In this document: one piece after another, positions 15,417 to 23,882 of the stretch
How positions within the stretch are numbered: the stretch's first letter is position 1
Layout of the letters: every line of letters starts with the position of its first letter
Source of the DNA: Microtetraspora niveoalba
GTDB lineage: Bacteria > Actinomycetota > Actinomycetes > Streptosporangiales > Streptosporangiaceae
Length of the DNA: 64,000 nucleotides
Assembly: GCF_001570405.1 (NCBI RefSeq)
Contig: NZ_BBYM01000023.1
Span: 1 to 64,000 of the forward strand
Reading direction: 5' to 3'
Program-made: the position numbers and the translations under genes
Notes under the pieces: model-generated
The model's input: only the letters and a program-made list of their open reading frames with translations
Databases searched by the model: none
Told to the model about the DNA's origin: nothing

Positions 15417-16958
15417 ATGCCTTCGATCGATCGACGGCTCTTCCTGCGCGCCGGCCTGGCCGCGGCGGGCGGAGCCCTTGTCACCGCGTGCTCCCGCGAG
15501 AGCACCGCCTTCGTCCAGCCGGCCGGCGACGAGGTGCGCGCAGCCGAGGCCGCCCGCCGTCCCGGCCGGGTGCGCGAGTTCCGGCTGGTCGCCCAGGAGG
15601 GGCGGGCCGACCTGGGCGGCCCCACCGTACGCACCTGGATGTACGGCGACCGGCTCCCCGGAGAGCCGATCCGGGTCAGGGCCGGCGAGGTGGTCCGGGC
15701 CCGCCTGACCAACCGGCTGCCCCAGGAGACCACCGTCCACTGGCACGGCCTCGCCCTGCGCAACGACGCGGACGGCGTGCCGGGCGTCACCCAGCCGCCC
15801 GTCCCCTCCGGAGGCGAGCTGGTCTACGAGTTCACCGCCGCCCACCCGGGCACGTACTGGTTCCATCCGCACCACGGGCCGCAGCTCGACCGCGGGCTGT
15901 ACGCGCCGCTCATCGTGGAGGACCCGGACGAGCCGCTCGGCCACGACGAGGAGTGGGTCGTCGTCCTGGACGACTGGCTGGACGGCGTCAGCGGAACCCC
16001 CGACGAGGTGCTCGCCGAGCTCACCTCCATGGCGGGCATGGACCACGGCATGAGCCAGGACATGGACCAGGGCATGGACCACGGCGGCGGGCACGGCGAC
16101 ATGGCGATGCCCTCCCCCTCGGCCAGGTGGCCGCACATGATGATGAACGCGGAGAGCGACCTCCTCGGCGGCGACGCCGGGGACGTGTACTACCCGCACT
16201 TCCTGGTCAACGGCAGGGTCGCCGCGTCCCCGGAGACCCGTACGGCGCGGCCGGGCACCCGGCTGCGGATCCGGCTGATCAACGCGGGCGGCGACACGGC
16301 GTTCCGGGTCGCGCTGGGCGGCCACGCCATGACCGTGACGCACACCGACGGCTACCCGGTCGCGCCCGTGGAGACCGACGCCCTGCTGATCGGCATGGGC
16401 GAGCGCTACGACGTGCTCGTCACCCTCAAGGACGGGGTGTTCCCCCTGGTCGCGCTGGCGGAGGGCAAGCGCGCGCTCGGCCGCGCGCTGGTGCGCACCT
16501 CCGCGGGCGCCCGCGCTCCCGAGGCCGGCGCGCGGCCGTCCGAGCTGGACGGCCGGCTCGTCTCCTACGACGCGCTCGTCCCGGCGGACGCCGTACGGCT
16601 GGGCGGCAGGGCGCCGGACCGCACGATCACGCTGGCGCTCACCGGCAGCATGGCGAAGTACGACTGGGCGATCAACGGGAGGAAGTACGACCCGAAGGTG
16701 ATCGAGCCGGTCCGGCCGGGCGAACGGGTGCGACTGTCCTTCGTGAACCGGAGCCTGATGTGGCACCCGATGCACCTGCACGGCCACACCTTCGCCCTCG
16801 GGACGAGCGGCGTGCGCAAGGACACCGCGATCGTGCTGCCGGGCGCGACGGTGAACGCCGACTTCGAAGCCGACAATCCGGGCATCTGGATGATCCACTG
16901 CCACAACGTCTACCACGCCGAGGCCGGGATGATGAGCCTGCTCGGCTACCAGGTCTGA
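15417..16958 (+). CDS. Multicopper oxidase, Tat-exported lipoprotein
   Basis: 513 residues. The N-terminus has a twin-arginine start (DRRLFLRAG, residues 5-13) and a lipobox LVTAC (Cys25), so it should be exported folded and lipid-anchored. All copper sites are visible: HWH (108-110), HPHHG (about 150-154), HPMHLHGH near residue 447 and HCHNVYHAEAGM near 492-503, the last carrying the type-1 copper Cys, His and Met. A Met/His-rich insert (MAGMDHGMSQDMDQGMDHGG) after residue 200 resembles the cuprous-ion loops of CueO-like oxidases. Likely role: oxidation of Cu(I) or phenolics at the cell surface. An operon with the flanking genes is likely. Confidence 0.93.
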   Translation: MPSIDRRLFLRAGLAAAGGALVTACSRESTAFVQPAGDEVRAAEAARRPGRVREFRLVAQEGRADLGGPTVRTWMYGDRLPGEPIRVRAGEVVRARLTNRLPQETTVHWHGLALRNDADGVPGVTQPPVPSGGELVYEFTAAHPGTYWFHPHHGPQLDRGLYAPLIVEDPDEPLGHDEEWVVVLDDWLDGVSGTPDEVLAELTSMAGMDHGMSQDMDQGMDHGGGHGDMAMPSPSARWPHMMMNAESDLLGGDAGDVYYPHFLVNGRVAASPETRTARPGTRLRIRLINAGGDTAFRVALGGHAMTVTHTDGYPVAPVETDALLIGMGERYDVLVTLKDGVFPLVALAEGKRALGRALVRTSAGARAPEAGARPSELDGRLVSYDALVPADAVRLGGRAPDRTITLALTGSMAKYDWAINGRKYDPKVIEPVRPGERVRLSFVNRSLMWHPMHLHGHTFALGTSGVRKDTAIVLPGATVNADFEADNPGIWMIHCHNVYHAEAGMMSLLGYQV

Positions 16959-16971
16959 AAGGGGACTCGAG

Positions 16972-17835
16972 ATGCTCAAGAAGTTCGGCCTGGCCGCCGG
17001 GGCCCTCCTGCTCGCGGCGGGGCTCACCGGATGCGGTTCGGGCGAGGCGCCGGCGCCCGGGACCACGGCCGCCGAGGCCGCGGACCCCGGCGTCGGGCAC
17101 GTCCACGGCCTCGGGGTCGATCCGGCCACCGGCAAGGTGTACGTCGCGGGACACTTCGGCCTGTTCACGGTCGAGGCCGGGAAGCTGGTCCGCGTGGGCG
17201 ACCGGGACGCCGACCACATGGGCTTCACCGTCGCCGGCCCCGGCACGTTCTACGCCAGCGGGCACCCGTCCGCCGAGGACGTCGCCGCCGGGCAGCCGCC
17301 GCACCTGGGGCTGATCCGCTCGGCCGACGCCGGAGCGACCTGGGACCAGGTGGCGCTCGCCGGGAAGGCGGACTTCCACGCGCTCCAGGTCGCGGGCGCG
17401 AGGGTGTACGGCTACGACGCGCAGACCGGCCAGGTGTGGCGCGGCGACGGCGGGGCACTCACCGCCGAGGCCCGGCTCGACCTGCTCGACCTGGCCGCGG
17501 GAGCCGGCGAGCCGGGCACGGTCTACGCCACCACGCCGGACGGGGTGAAGGTCAGCACGGACGCGGGCCGGACCTTCCGTCCGCTCAAGGGTGCTCCCCT
17601 GCTCTCGTTCCTGGACGTGACCGACGGAGGCGGGCTGATCGGCGTGGCTCCGGACGGCCGCGTACAGGTCACCGAGCGCGGCGGCGGTGCTTGGACGGCG
17701 CGCGGGCGGCTGCCCATGCAGGCCGTCGCCTTCACCGCCGTCTCCGCCGACCGCCTGCTCGCCGCCTCGATGGACGGCAGCGTGTACGAGTCCACCGACG
17801 GAGGCGCCACCTTCGCCACGCTCTACCGCCCGTAA
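16972..17835 (+). CDS. Beta-propeller (BNR/sialidase-like) lipoprotein, F510_1955-type
   Basis: 287 residues, 13 bp after the multicopper oxidase with a good Shine-Dalgarno (AAAGGGGACTCGAG). Signal peptide with lipobox LTGC (Cys21). The mature part has HVHGLGVDPATGKVYVAGHFGLF and repeated Asp-box motifs (SADAGATWDQV, STDAGRTFRPL, STDGGATFATL) of BNR propellers. Similar proteins occur beside multicopper oxidases and are annotated as F510_1955 family glycosyl hydrolases, but no hydrolase activity can be read from the sequence. A hairpin follows at 17857-17884. Confidence 0.78.
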   Translation: MLKKFGLAAGALLLAAGLTGCGSGEAPAPGTTAAEAADPGVGHVHGLGVDPATGKVYVAGHFGLFTVEAGKLVRVGDRDADHMGFTVAGPGTFYASGHPSAEDVAAGQPPHLGLIRSADAGATWDQVALAGKADFHALQVAGARVYGYDAQTGQVWRGDGGALTAEARLDLLDLAAGAGEPGTVYATTPDGVKVSTDAGRTFRPLKGAPLLSFLDVTDGGGLIGVAPDGRVQVTERGGGAWTARGRLPMQAVAFTAVSADRLLAASMDGSVYESTDGGATFATLYRP

Positions 17836-17856
17836 CCCGCGGGATCGCCTCCGCGC

Positions 17857-17884
17857 GGCCCGCGCCCCGGTCACGGCGCGGGCC
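17857..17884 (+). terminator. Intrinsic terminator of the copper locus
   Basis: Perfect 10-bp inverted repeat GGCCCGCGCC (17857-17866) and complement (17875-17884) with an 8-nt loop, 22 bp after the stop at 17835. Confidence 0.7.
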
Positions 17885-17918
17885 GCCAGGCAACGAAGCC
17901 GTGCGCGGTTCGCGCTGC

Positions 17919-18358
17919 TGAACGGTGACGGCAGCGGAACGGAGCCGTGCATGGTTTCGCGCTGCTGAAGAGCGACCGCTGCGCTGCGGCGGGCGGCCGC
18001 TCCGGCGCGCCGTGATAGTTGCGCTCTGCCGATCCCCGCTTCGCGGCTTCGGGCGCGGTGGTACAGGGCACGGTCCTACGCGCGCCGGAGCAACCGCCCG
18101 CACTCCGCTCCGCTCGCCACCGCCCTGCCCCCGTCGCCGTCACCGCACCGTCTCGTCCTCGGCCTGCTTCTCGCCGCAGGCCGGAAACCAGATTCATAGC
18201 TCGCGCCGTCTGAGATCACGCTGCGCTGCGACGGGCGGGTCCTCCGGCGCGCCGTGACAGCTGATCTCTGGTGCAACCGCTTCGCGGCTCCGGGCGCGGT
18301 GGTACAGGGCACGGTCCTACGCGCGCCGGAGGCCCCACCCGCCTCCGCTCCGCTTCCC
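17919..18358 (+). repeat. Left copy of a ~430-bp inverted repeat flanking a four-gene cassette
   Basis: This block reappears in reverse complement at about 22559-22990. Positions 18135-18358 and 22559-22782 look identical over about 220 bp; the outer part has small substitutions and indels. Each copy holds two direct modules of about 90 bp (18000-18090, 18242-18331) bounded by CTCCGGCGCGC and its complement, with an internal CCGCTTCGCGG hairpin and a common core GGTGGTACAGGGCACGGTCC. No transposase is encoded. The near-identity implies a recent duplication or ongoing gene conversion. Confidence 0.88.
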
Positions 18359-18654
18359 GCCCCGGTTCAGTCGCGGCCGTAGCTCACGATCGCTTCGCCT
18401 CCTCGGCTCGGGCTGTATGGCGACGGCATGAGCGAGCCGCCCAGAGAATCGGCAGGTGGGGCCGTGTTGATCGCGTCCCCCCTGGAGGTGGCCTCATATC
18501 GGGTGGTCAGGACGAGGCCCGTGCATCGTAGGCAGGCGCGAACGTGTGATCAAACCGTGGGCGTGCAGGGCGTTGACGAGCGACGCAGGAGAGCACCTCC
18601 GGTTGGGCCACGGGCAGTGCCTCCTGGACGGCGGCGTCCCCTATCTCGGGCCGC
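18359..18654. other. Non-coding stretch between the left repeat and the FAD monooxygenase gene
   Basis: About 295 bp. Short frames on both strands give low-complexity or unrecognisable peptides, and the longest continues antisense into the neighbouring gene. A decayed gene remnant is possible but I cannot support one. Confidence 0.4.
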
Positions 18655-19776
18655 TCACAGCTCCGGGAGCCGGATCGCGTTCTTGACGCGGTCGACCGGG
18701 CTGTCGCCGGTCGGGTCCTGCTCCATGTGCTCGCGGTTCTGCTCGATCAGCCCTTGGTTGAGCTCGACGAACGGCCGCATCCGGGCCTCGTAGGCGGCCA
18801 ACGCCGTTTCGTGGTCGGATCTGCCCAGTTCGGCGGCCAGGACGTACGCGCCGATCAGTGCCAGGCTGGAGCCCTGCCCGGACAGAGGTGAGGCGCAGTA
18901 GCCCGCGTCACCGAGCAGGGTCACCCGGCCGGCCGACCAGCGGTCCATGCGGACCTGGGCCATCGAGTCGAAGTAGAAGTCCGGCGCGCCCCACATCGCC
19001 TTGAGCAGGCGGGGCACCTCCCAGCCCGCGTGCGCGAGGCGTTCGGCCACGAGCCGCTTCTGCGCCTGGACGTCGCGGTGGTCGTACTCGACCGGGTCCT
19101 CGCTCTGGAAGCCGATGTTGACGCGGAGCTCGGCGTTGCCGCGCACGGGGTAGATGGCGCCGCCCACCGTGCCGTCGTTGAACCAGGTCTGCCAGTCCTC
19201 CATGCCCAGGTAGTTGTCTGTCGAGAAGATCGACACGTACGTCCCGAGGTGATGGACGAAGTCGCGCTCCGGGCCGAAGGCGAGCCCGCGCACGTTCGAA
19301 TGCAGGCCGTCCGCGCCGACGACGAGGTCGAAGGTGCGCGGAGCCGACCGTTCGAAGGTGACGTGCGCGCCGTGCTCGTCCTGGACGAGCGAGGTGATGG
19401 AGTCCCCGAAGACGTACTCGACGTCCTGGCGCGTCCTGTCGTAGAGGAGGCCGGTGAGGTCGTCGCGGAGCACCTCCACGTCGTCGCTGTCGAGCCGGCC
19501 GCTGGAGAACGCCACCTCCGTGGACCGCCACAGCTCGTTGCCGTCGCCGTCCAGCATGGACATGCCCTTCATGCGCGTACGGCACCGCTGCAGGTCGGCG
19601 AGGATTCCCAGGCGTTCGGCGACCGTGAGCGCGGCGCCGCGCACGTCGATCGCCTGACCGCCGGGGCGCGGGGCGGGGGCGCGTTCGACCACGGTGACGG
19701 TGAAGCCGCGACGGCGGAGAAGGTACGCGAGCGCGGGTCCGGCGACGCTCGCACCGGAGATGAGGATGGAAGTCAT
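18655..19776 (-). CDS. FAD-dependent aromatic-ring-type monooxygenase (TetX/PHBH-like)
   Basis: 373 residues, group A flavoprotein monooxygenase. ISGASVAGPALAYLLRRRGF (residues 6-25) is the GxGxxG-type FAD fold with Ala/Ser variation; RDDLTGLLYD is the R-D-x-L motif; VVGADGLHSNVR the DG motif; and RVTLLGDAGYCASPLSGQGSSLALIGAYVL the GD motif. Relatives hydroxylate polyketides or antibiotics, including inactivating tetracyclines and rifamycins; the substrate here is unknown. It is divergent from the GntR-TetR hybrid regulator, with operator-like palindromes between them, so drug-induced expression is plausible. Confidence 0.87.
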   Translation of the reverse strand: MTSILISGASVAGPALAYLLRRRGFTVTVVERAPAPRPGGQAIDVRGAALTVAERLGILADLQRCRTRMKGMSMLDGDGNELWRSTEVAFSSGRLDSDDVEVLRDDLTGLLYDRTRQDVEYVFGDSITSLVQDEHGAHVTFERSAPRTFDLVVGADGLHSNVRGLAFGPERDFVHHLGTYVSIFSTDNYLGMEDWQTWFNDGTVGGAIYPVRGNAELRVNIGFQSEDPVEYDHRDVQAQKRLVAERLAHAGWEVPRLLKAMWGAPDFYFDSMAQVRMDRWSAGRVTLLGDAGYCASPLSGQGSSLALIGAYVLAAELGRSDHETALAAYEARMRPFVELNQGLIEQNREHMEQDPTGDSPVDRVKNAIRLPEL

Positions 19777-19813
19777 GGGTCCTTGGTATCCCGGCCTACG
19801 GGCAAGCGCCCAA

Positions 19814-19862
19814 CTGTGCTAGAACAGATGCGCCCGTCCCCGGCTCAGCTGTACTAGGACAG
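19814..19862. promoter_or_regulatory. Paired operator-like palindromes between the monooxygenase and its regulator
   Basis: Two palindromic 14-mers of the form CTGT-n-CTAG-n-ACAG: CTGTGCTAGAACAG (19814-19827) and CTGTACTAGGACAG (19849-19862), 35 bp apart start to start. The second lies 4 bp before the ATG at 19867, so binding would block translation-region transcription of the regulator gene itself. GntR-family operators often have this TGTnCTAGnACA layout; binding by the adjacent hybrid regulator is inferred. Confidence 0.6.
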
Positions 19863-19866
19863 ATCG

Positions 19867-20781
19867 ATGGAGTCCCCCTATCTGCGGATCGCGGCCGAGC
19901 TCCGGCGGCGCATCCAGACCGGCGAACTCGCCCCCGGCGACAAGGTGCCCTCGACCCGCGCCGTCGCCCGTGACTTCAAGGTGGCGCCGGCCACCGCGGC
20001 GCGGGCGCTGGCCGTACTCAAGGAAGAGGGCCTCGCGGAGGCCAGACCGAGGTCGGCGACGGTGGTCGCCGCCACGGTGAGCCGGCCGCGTCGGCGCACC
20101 GGGCGGGTGGAGCTGACACGCGAGGGGATCGTGCGCGAGGGGATCGCGATCGCCGACGCCGAGGGGCTCGGCGCGGTGACCATCCGCGCCGTGGCCGCGC
20201 GGCTCGGTGTCGCGGCGGCGACGGTCCACCGGCACGTGCGGGGCAGGGACGAGCTGGTCCGCGGCATGGCCGATCTCGCCTACGGCGAGTCGCGCTACCC
20301 GGCGGACACGCTCAGCAGGAGGGAGCGGCTGGAGACGGTCGCGCGCACGCTGTGGCAGATCTATCGACGCCATCCGTGGCTGCCCCACCTGACTCCGCTC
20401 GACCGCCCCCTTCCGCTGCCCGGGCTGCTCCAGCACGGCGAGCAACTGCTGCGCGCACTGGACGGCCTCGGGCTCGCGCCCGAGGCCATGCTCACGATCG
20501 AGGTCCTGATCTACGCCTACGTGCAGGGGTTCGCCGTGCACATCGAACGGGAGGCGCAGGCGATGTCGGCCACCGGGCTGTCCAGCGACCAGTGGCTCGA
20601 CGCCCAGGGACGGGCGATGAACGCCCTCGTCGCCTCCGGCCGATACCCCCTGTTCACCAAGACGATCATGCGGCTCGACACGGAAGGCTACGACTTCGAC
20701 CTCGACGACCTCTTCGAGACCGGGCTCCAGGCGCTCCTCGACGGCCTGCGCATCGAGGCTTCCGGGCAGCCCGCGTCCTGA
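19867..20781 (+). CDS. GntR-TetR hybrid transcriptional regulator
   Basis: 304 residues with two DNA-binding modules. Residues 1-72 are a GntR winged helix (YLRIAAELRRRIQTGELAPG, KVPSTRAVARDFKVAPATAARAL). Residues about 80-130 are a TetR helix-turn-helix (LTREGIVREGIAIADAEGLGAVTIRAVAARLGVAAATVHRHV), followed by a tetracycline-repressor-like C-terminal ligand domain (RHPWLPHL, FETGLQALLDGL). Such fusions are known in actinomycetes and usually control an adjacent resistance or efflux gene. Divergent from the FAD monooxygenase, with two CTGTnCTAGnACAG palindromes overlapping its own start region. Which module reads the palindromes is unknown. Confidence 0.88.
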   Translation: MESPYLRIAAELRRRIQTGELAPGDKVPSTRAVARDFKVAPATAARALAVLKEEGLAEARPRSATVVAATVSRPRRRTGRVELTREGIVREGIAIADAEGLGAVTIRAVAARLGVAAATVHRHVRGRDELVRGMADLAYGESRYPADTLSRRERLETVARTLWQIYRRHPWLPHLTPLDRPLPLPGLLQHGEQLLRALDGLGLAPEAMLTIEVLIYAYVQGFAVHIEREAQAMSATGLSSDQWLDAQGRAMNALVASGRYPLFTKTIMRLDTEGYDFDLDDLFETGLQALLDGLRIEASGQPAS

Positions 20782-20786
20782 GGCGG

Positions 20787-21662
20787 TCAGGCCGCCTGTC
20801 GCTTCTTCATCAGCTCCACCAGGCTGGAGAAGCTGTCGGCCGCGTGCCCGGCCTCCATCCCCCGGCGGAACAGCGCGACGACAGCGGCCGGGAGCGCGGT
20901 GTCCACGCCCGCGTCGGCATGCGTGTGCAGGACGTGCTCGACGCTGGCCACGCCCATGGCGAGCCGGTCGACGTCTCCGTCGTGGACACCCGCGTCGATG
21001 CGCGCCGCGTAGAAGTCGAGAAAGCCCGGCATGCTCGTCATGGTGTCGGTGGCGTGCGGGAGGATGTCCGCCGCCTTGAGGCCGCTCGCGTCGGCGAGGG
21101 CGACGGCCTGCCAGTAGCTGAGCATCGACGTCCAGAACATGGTCATGCCTATCTGGTACATCAGCGCCGCCAGGCCGGGGTCCTCACCTCGGTAGTCCGT
21201 TCCGGTCAGCGCTTCCAGAGTGGAGCGGTGCCTCTCGAAGACCTCACGCGGCCCGCTGTAGAAGGTCGACGACTCCGGCCGTCCGATGCCGGAGGGCGGG
21301 ACCGTGACGCCTCCGGAGATGTGGACCGCGCCGCGCTCGGTGACCCAGCGCGCCCCCGCGCGGGTCTTCTCCGGCGTGTCCGAGCTGAGGTTGACGAGGA
21401 CGCGGCCCGGCAAGGCGTCCGCGGCCGGTTCGAGGATGGCGTACATCGCGTCGTAGTCCGTCAGACTCAGCACCGTCAACTCACTTTCGGCCAGCGCCTC
21501 GCCGGCCGTCGCCGCCCGGACGGCCCCTCTCGCCACCAGGGCGTCCGCCTTGCTCGCCGTCCTGTTCCACACGGTCACGGGGTGACCGCGGTCCAGGAAC
21601 GCGTTCACCATCGCCGTGCCCATCGGGCCGAGTCCGATGACCGTCACTGCCTGCCTGTCCAT
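20787..21662 (-). CDS. NAD(P)-dependent oxidoreductase, imine-reductase / beta-hydroxyacid dehydrogenase-like
   Basis: 291 residues. N-terminal Rossmann fold VTVIGLGPMGTAMVNAFLDRGH (residues 6-27) with WNRT, an NADP-type choice; NLSSDTPEKTR and SGGVTVPPSGIGRP follow. The C-terminal helical domain has YQIGMTMFWTSMLSYWQA and DFYAARIDAGVHDG, as in imine reductases, rather than the lysine-containing motif of hydroxyisobutyrate dehydrogenases. Substrate unknown. Its stop lies 6 bp from the convergent GntR-TetR gene and its start is divergent from a TetR gene across an operator-rich gap. Confidence 0.83.
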   Translation of the reverse strand: MDRQAVTVIGLGPMGTAMVNAFLDRGHPVTVWNRTASKADALVARGAVRAATAGEALAESELTVLSLTDYDAMYAILEPAADALPGRVLVNLSSDTPEKTRAGARWVTERGAVHISGGVTVPPSGIGRPESSTFYSGPREVFERHRSTLEALTGTDYRGEDPGLAALMYQIGMTMFWTSMLSYWQAVALADASGLKAADILPHATDTMTSMPGFLDFYAARIDAGVHDGDVDRLAMGVASVEHVLHTHADAGVDTALPAAVVALFRRGMEAGHAADSFSSLVELMKKRQAA

Positions 21663-21673
21663 AGGGAACCTCC

Positions 21674-21735
21674 TAGAACGAACGCTCTATCTAGAGCCTG
21701 GACCCTAACACGGAATTGGAGCGAACGTTCTATCC
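21674..21735. promoter_or_regulatory. Two TetR-type operator candidates in the divergent gap
   Basis: TAGAACGAACGCTCTA (21674-21689) and GGAGCGAACGTTCTATCC (21718-21735), the second in opposite orientation, both built on GA-n-CG-nn-CG-n-TC symmetry. They flank the likely promoters of the imine-reductase-like gene (start 21662) and the TetR gene (start 21750). Autoregulation plus control of the reductase is inferred. Confidence 0.6.
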
Positions 21736-21749
21736 AGTAGGGTTGGGGC

Positions 21750-22376
21750 GTGAGAACCAAGCACCGCGACACGGCCACCGGCCGGGACGACACCCTCGGC
21801 ACCCGCGAGCGAGTCGTCCGGGCGACCTCGGCGCTGATGCAGCGCCAGGGGTTCGACGGCACCGGGATCAAGCAGATCGCCCAGGAGGCCGGTGCCACGC
21901 TCGGTTCGGTCTACCACTTCTTCCCGGGCGGGAAGCAGCAGCTCGCGGTCGCGGCGGTCCGCCACGGCGACCGCGAGTTCGCCGATCTCCTGCGCGAGAT
22001 CCTCGACAGCGAGCCGGACCCCGCGGCGGCCGTCATGGCCTGTACCAGGAGCCTCGCCGAGGGCCTGCGCGAGTCCGACTGGGTCGACGGCTGCCCGGTC
22101 ACGGCCACCGCTCTGGGGACGGCCGGCCGCTTCCCCGACATCCAGCAGGCCGCCGCCGAAGCGTTCGAGCACTGGCACGCCCTGGTCCTCGACAAGCTCC
22201 GCGCCGCCGGCATCCGCGACGAGGACGCCGACGACCTGGCCTGGACAGTGATCAACACGCTGGAGGGCGCCGAACTGACCGCCCAGGTCTCCCGGAGTGT
22301 CAAGCCGCTCGAGGCCGCCGGCCGGCACCTGGCCCGTCTGATCACCCTGTACCAGCAGGCCGCCACAACCCCCTGA
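21750..22376 (+). CDS. TetR/AcrR family transcriptional regulator
   Basis: 208 residues from a GTG. N-terminal helix-turn-helix GTRERVVRATSALMQRQGFDG, then GIKQIAQEAGATLGSVYHFFPGGKQQL (residues 17-66). The C-terminal domain (CPVTATALGTAG, VINTLEGAELTAQVSRS) resembles LmrA/YxaF-type TetR repressors. Divergent from the imine-reductase-like gene, with two operator-like palindromes in the 87-bp gap. It is the last gene inside the inverted-repeat cassette. Confidence 0.9.
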   Translation: MRTKHRDTATGRDDTLGTRERVVRATSALMQRQGFDGTGIKQIAQEAGATLGSVYHFFPGGKQQLAVAAVRHGDREFADLLREILDSEPDPAAAVMACTRSLAEGLRESDWVDGCPVTATALGTAGRFPDIQQAAAEAFEHWHALVLDKLRAAGIRDEDADDLAWTVINTLEGAELTAQVSRSVKPLEAAGRHLARLITLYQQAATTP

Positions 22377-22558
22377 CCACCCCGACCGCGGTCCGGACTG
22401 CGGCCCGGGCCGTTCTCCCCTCCCTGCGCTCCACCCGGTCCGAAAAGCGCCGACGACCCGGCCGAAGCCCACGACACCCGCCCCGAACGCCACCGTGAAG
22501 AGCACGGCAACCTGGTCAGACACGCAGCCCCGAAGGTTGGGCATACGACGGGCGGCGG

Positions 22559-22990
22559 GGAAGCGGAGCGGAGGCGGGTGGGGCCTCCGGCGCGCGTAGG
22601 ACCGTGCCCTGTACCACCGCGCCCGGAGCCGCGAAGCGGTTGCACCAGAGATCAGCTGTCACGGCGCGCCGGAGGACCCGCCCGTCGCAGCGCAGCGTGA
22701 TCTCAGACGGCGCGAGCTATGAATCTGGTTTCCGGCCTGCGGCGAGAAGCAGGCCGAGGACGAGACGGTGCGGTGACGGCGAGGAAGGCAGGGCCGTGGC
22801 GAGCGGAGCGGAGTGCGGGCGGTTGCTCCGGCGCGCGTAGGACCGTGCCCTGTACCACCGCGCCCGAAGCCGCGAAGCGGGGAATCACCAGAGACCAGCT
22901 ATCACGGCGCGCCGGAGCAGCCGCCCGCCGCAGCGCAGCGGTCACCATCCAGCAGAGCGAAACCATGCGTTCCGCCGCCGTCACCGTTTA
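22559..22990 (-). repeat. Right copy of the ~430-bp inverted repeat
   Basis: Reverse complement of the block at 17919-18358. Modules at 22585-22674 and 22826-22917 carry the same CTCCGGCGCGC / GCGCGCCGGAG ends. Its outer end passes directly into the 81-bp tandem array, which the left copy has only once and in degenerate form. Together with the left copy it encloses 4.2 kb. Confidence 0.88.
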
Positions 22991-23127
22991 CGCCGGAGCA
23001 ACCGCCCGCCGCAGCGCAGCGGTCACCGTCCAGCAGCGCGAAACCATGCGTTCCGCCGCCGTCACCGTTTACGCCGGAGCAACCGCCCGCCGCAGCGCAG
23101 CGGTCACCATCCAGCAGAGCGAACCGA
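22914..23127. repeat. 81-bp tandem repeat, 2.6 copies
   Basis: Units start at 22914, 22995 and 23076 (the last partial). Shared text includes CCGCCCGCCGCAGCGCAGCG and CGTTCCGCCGCCGTCACCG, with single-base differences. The period is a multiple of three, so one frame shows a repeated 27-residue pattern, but the surrounding frame is not gene-like. It extends the right inverted repeat outward and suggests slippage at its edge. Confidence 0.8.
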
Positions 23128-23243
23128 GCACGGCTCCGATCCGCCGCCATCACCACCGGGACACGCTGCGCGCGATCGCGGCCGACCTGGCCCGGCTCTA
23201 AACGGCTCGCGGAGCCGGCGGGGCGGATGGCAGGCTGCGGCGC

Positions 23244-23810
23244 ATGGCGCCCCAGTACCAGATCCGTGCCGACTACGACGCTCACACGATCGTCGTCTAC
23301 CAGGCGTACGCGCCCGCGATCGCCGACGCGGCGTTGCGGACGGGCCGCTTCGTCGCGCCGTTCTCGTTCCATCGGATGACGTGGATCAAGCCGTCGTTCC
23401 TGTGGCTGATGCACCGCAGCAACTGGGGCCGCAAACCCGGTCAGGAGCGGGTTCTCGCGGTGCGGATGACCCGGGACGGCTGGGAGGAGGCCCTGTCCCT
23501 GGCCGTGCTCACGACCGCGGACCCGGCGGCCGTGGCCGAGGCGGCGGTACATGTCCAGTGGGACCCGGAGCGCTCGCCGCGCGGGGCGGCGTTGAACCAC
23601 TACAACATCCAGGTCGGCATCGGCCGCCGCCTGGTCCGCACGTTCGCCGACGACTGGATCGTCGGCCTCACCGACCTCACCCCCAAGGTCCACAGGGCCG
23701 CGTCCCTGATCCAGGCCGGGCAGGCCGCGAAGGCCCACCGGCTGTTCCCCCCGGAGCGCGCCTATCCGCTGCCCCGGGCACTGGAGGACCGCCTTTCCCG
23801 GGGTGGGTGA
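23244..23810 (+). CDS. DUF4291 domain-containing protein
   Basis: 188 residues, essentially one domain. DUF4291 landmarks: [83 protein letters not shown] and [13 protein letters not shown]. No molecular function is established that I know of. It is a monocistronic gene just outside the right repeat and converges on the lipase maturation factor gene (73 bp apart). Confidence 0.88.
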   Translation: MAPQYQIRADYDAHTIVVYQAYAPAIADAALRTGRFVAPFSFHRMTWIKPSFLWLMHRSNWGRKPGQERVLAVRMTRDGWEEALSLAVLTTADPAAVAEAAVHVQWDPERSPRGAALNHYNIQVGIGRRLVRTFADDWIVGLTDLTPKVHRAASLIQAGQAAKAHRLFPPERAYPLPRALEDRLSRGG

Positions 23811-23882
23811 CCGTCATCGTCAGGAAGGCGGGAGTGGGCCGCGGATGCCTGCTCGCCGGGATGCGGGCCACGTCCGGTGGCC

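Noticed and set aside
15087-17246. A 719-codon minus-strand frame opposite the multicopper oxidase
   Set aside because: Composition typical of antisense frames; all copper motifs are on the plus strand.
18428-18793. A small plus-strand gene between the left repeat and the monooxygenase gene
   Set aside because: No family resemblance; the second half is antisense to the monooxygenase C-terminus.
17919-22990. A classical composite transposon
   Set aside because: The flanking repeats encode no transposase and no target-site duplication was visible, so I call them only inverted repeats.
22719-23201. A 160-codon frame with a 27-residue repeat across the right repeat
   Set aside because: Created by the 81-bp tandem array; no start signal or homology, and it overlaps the mobile-type repeat.
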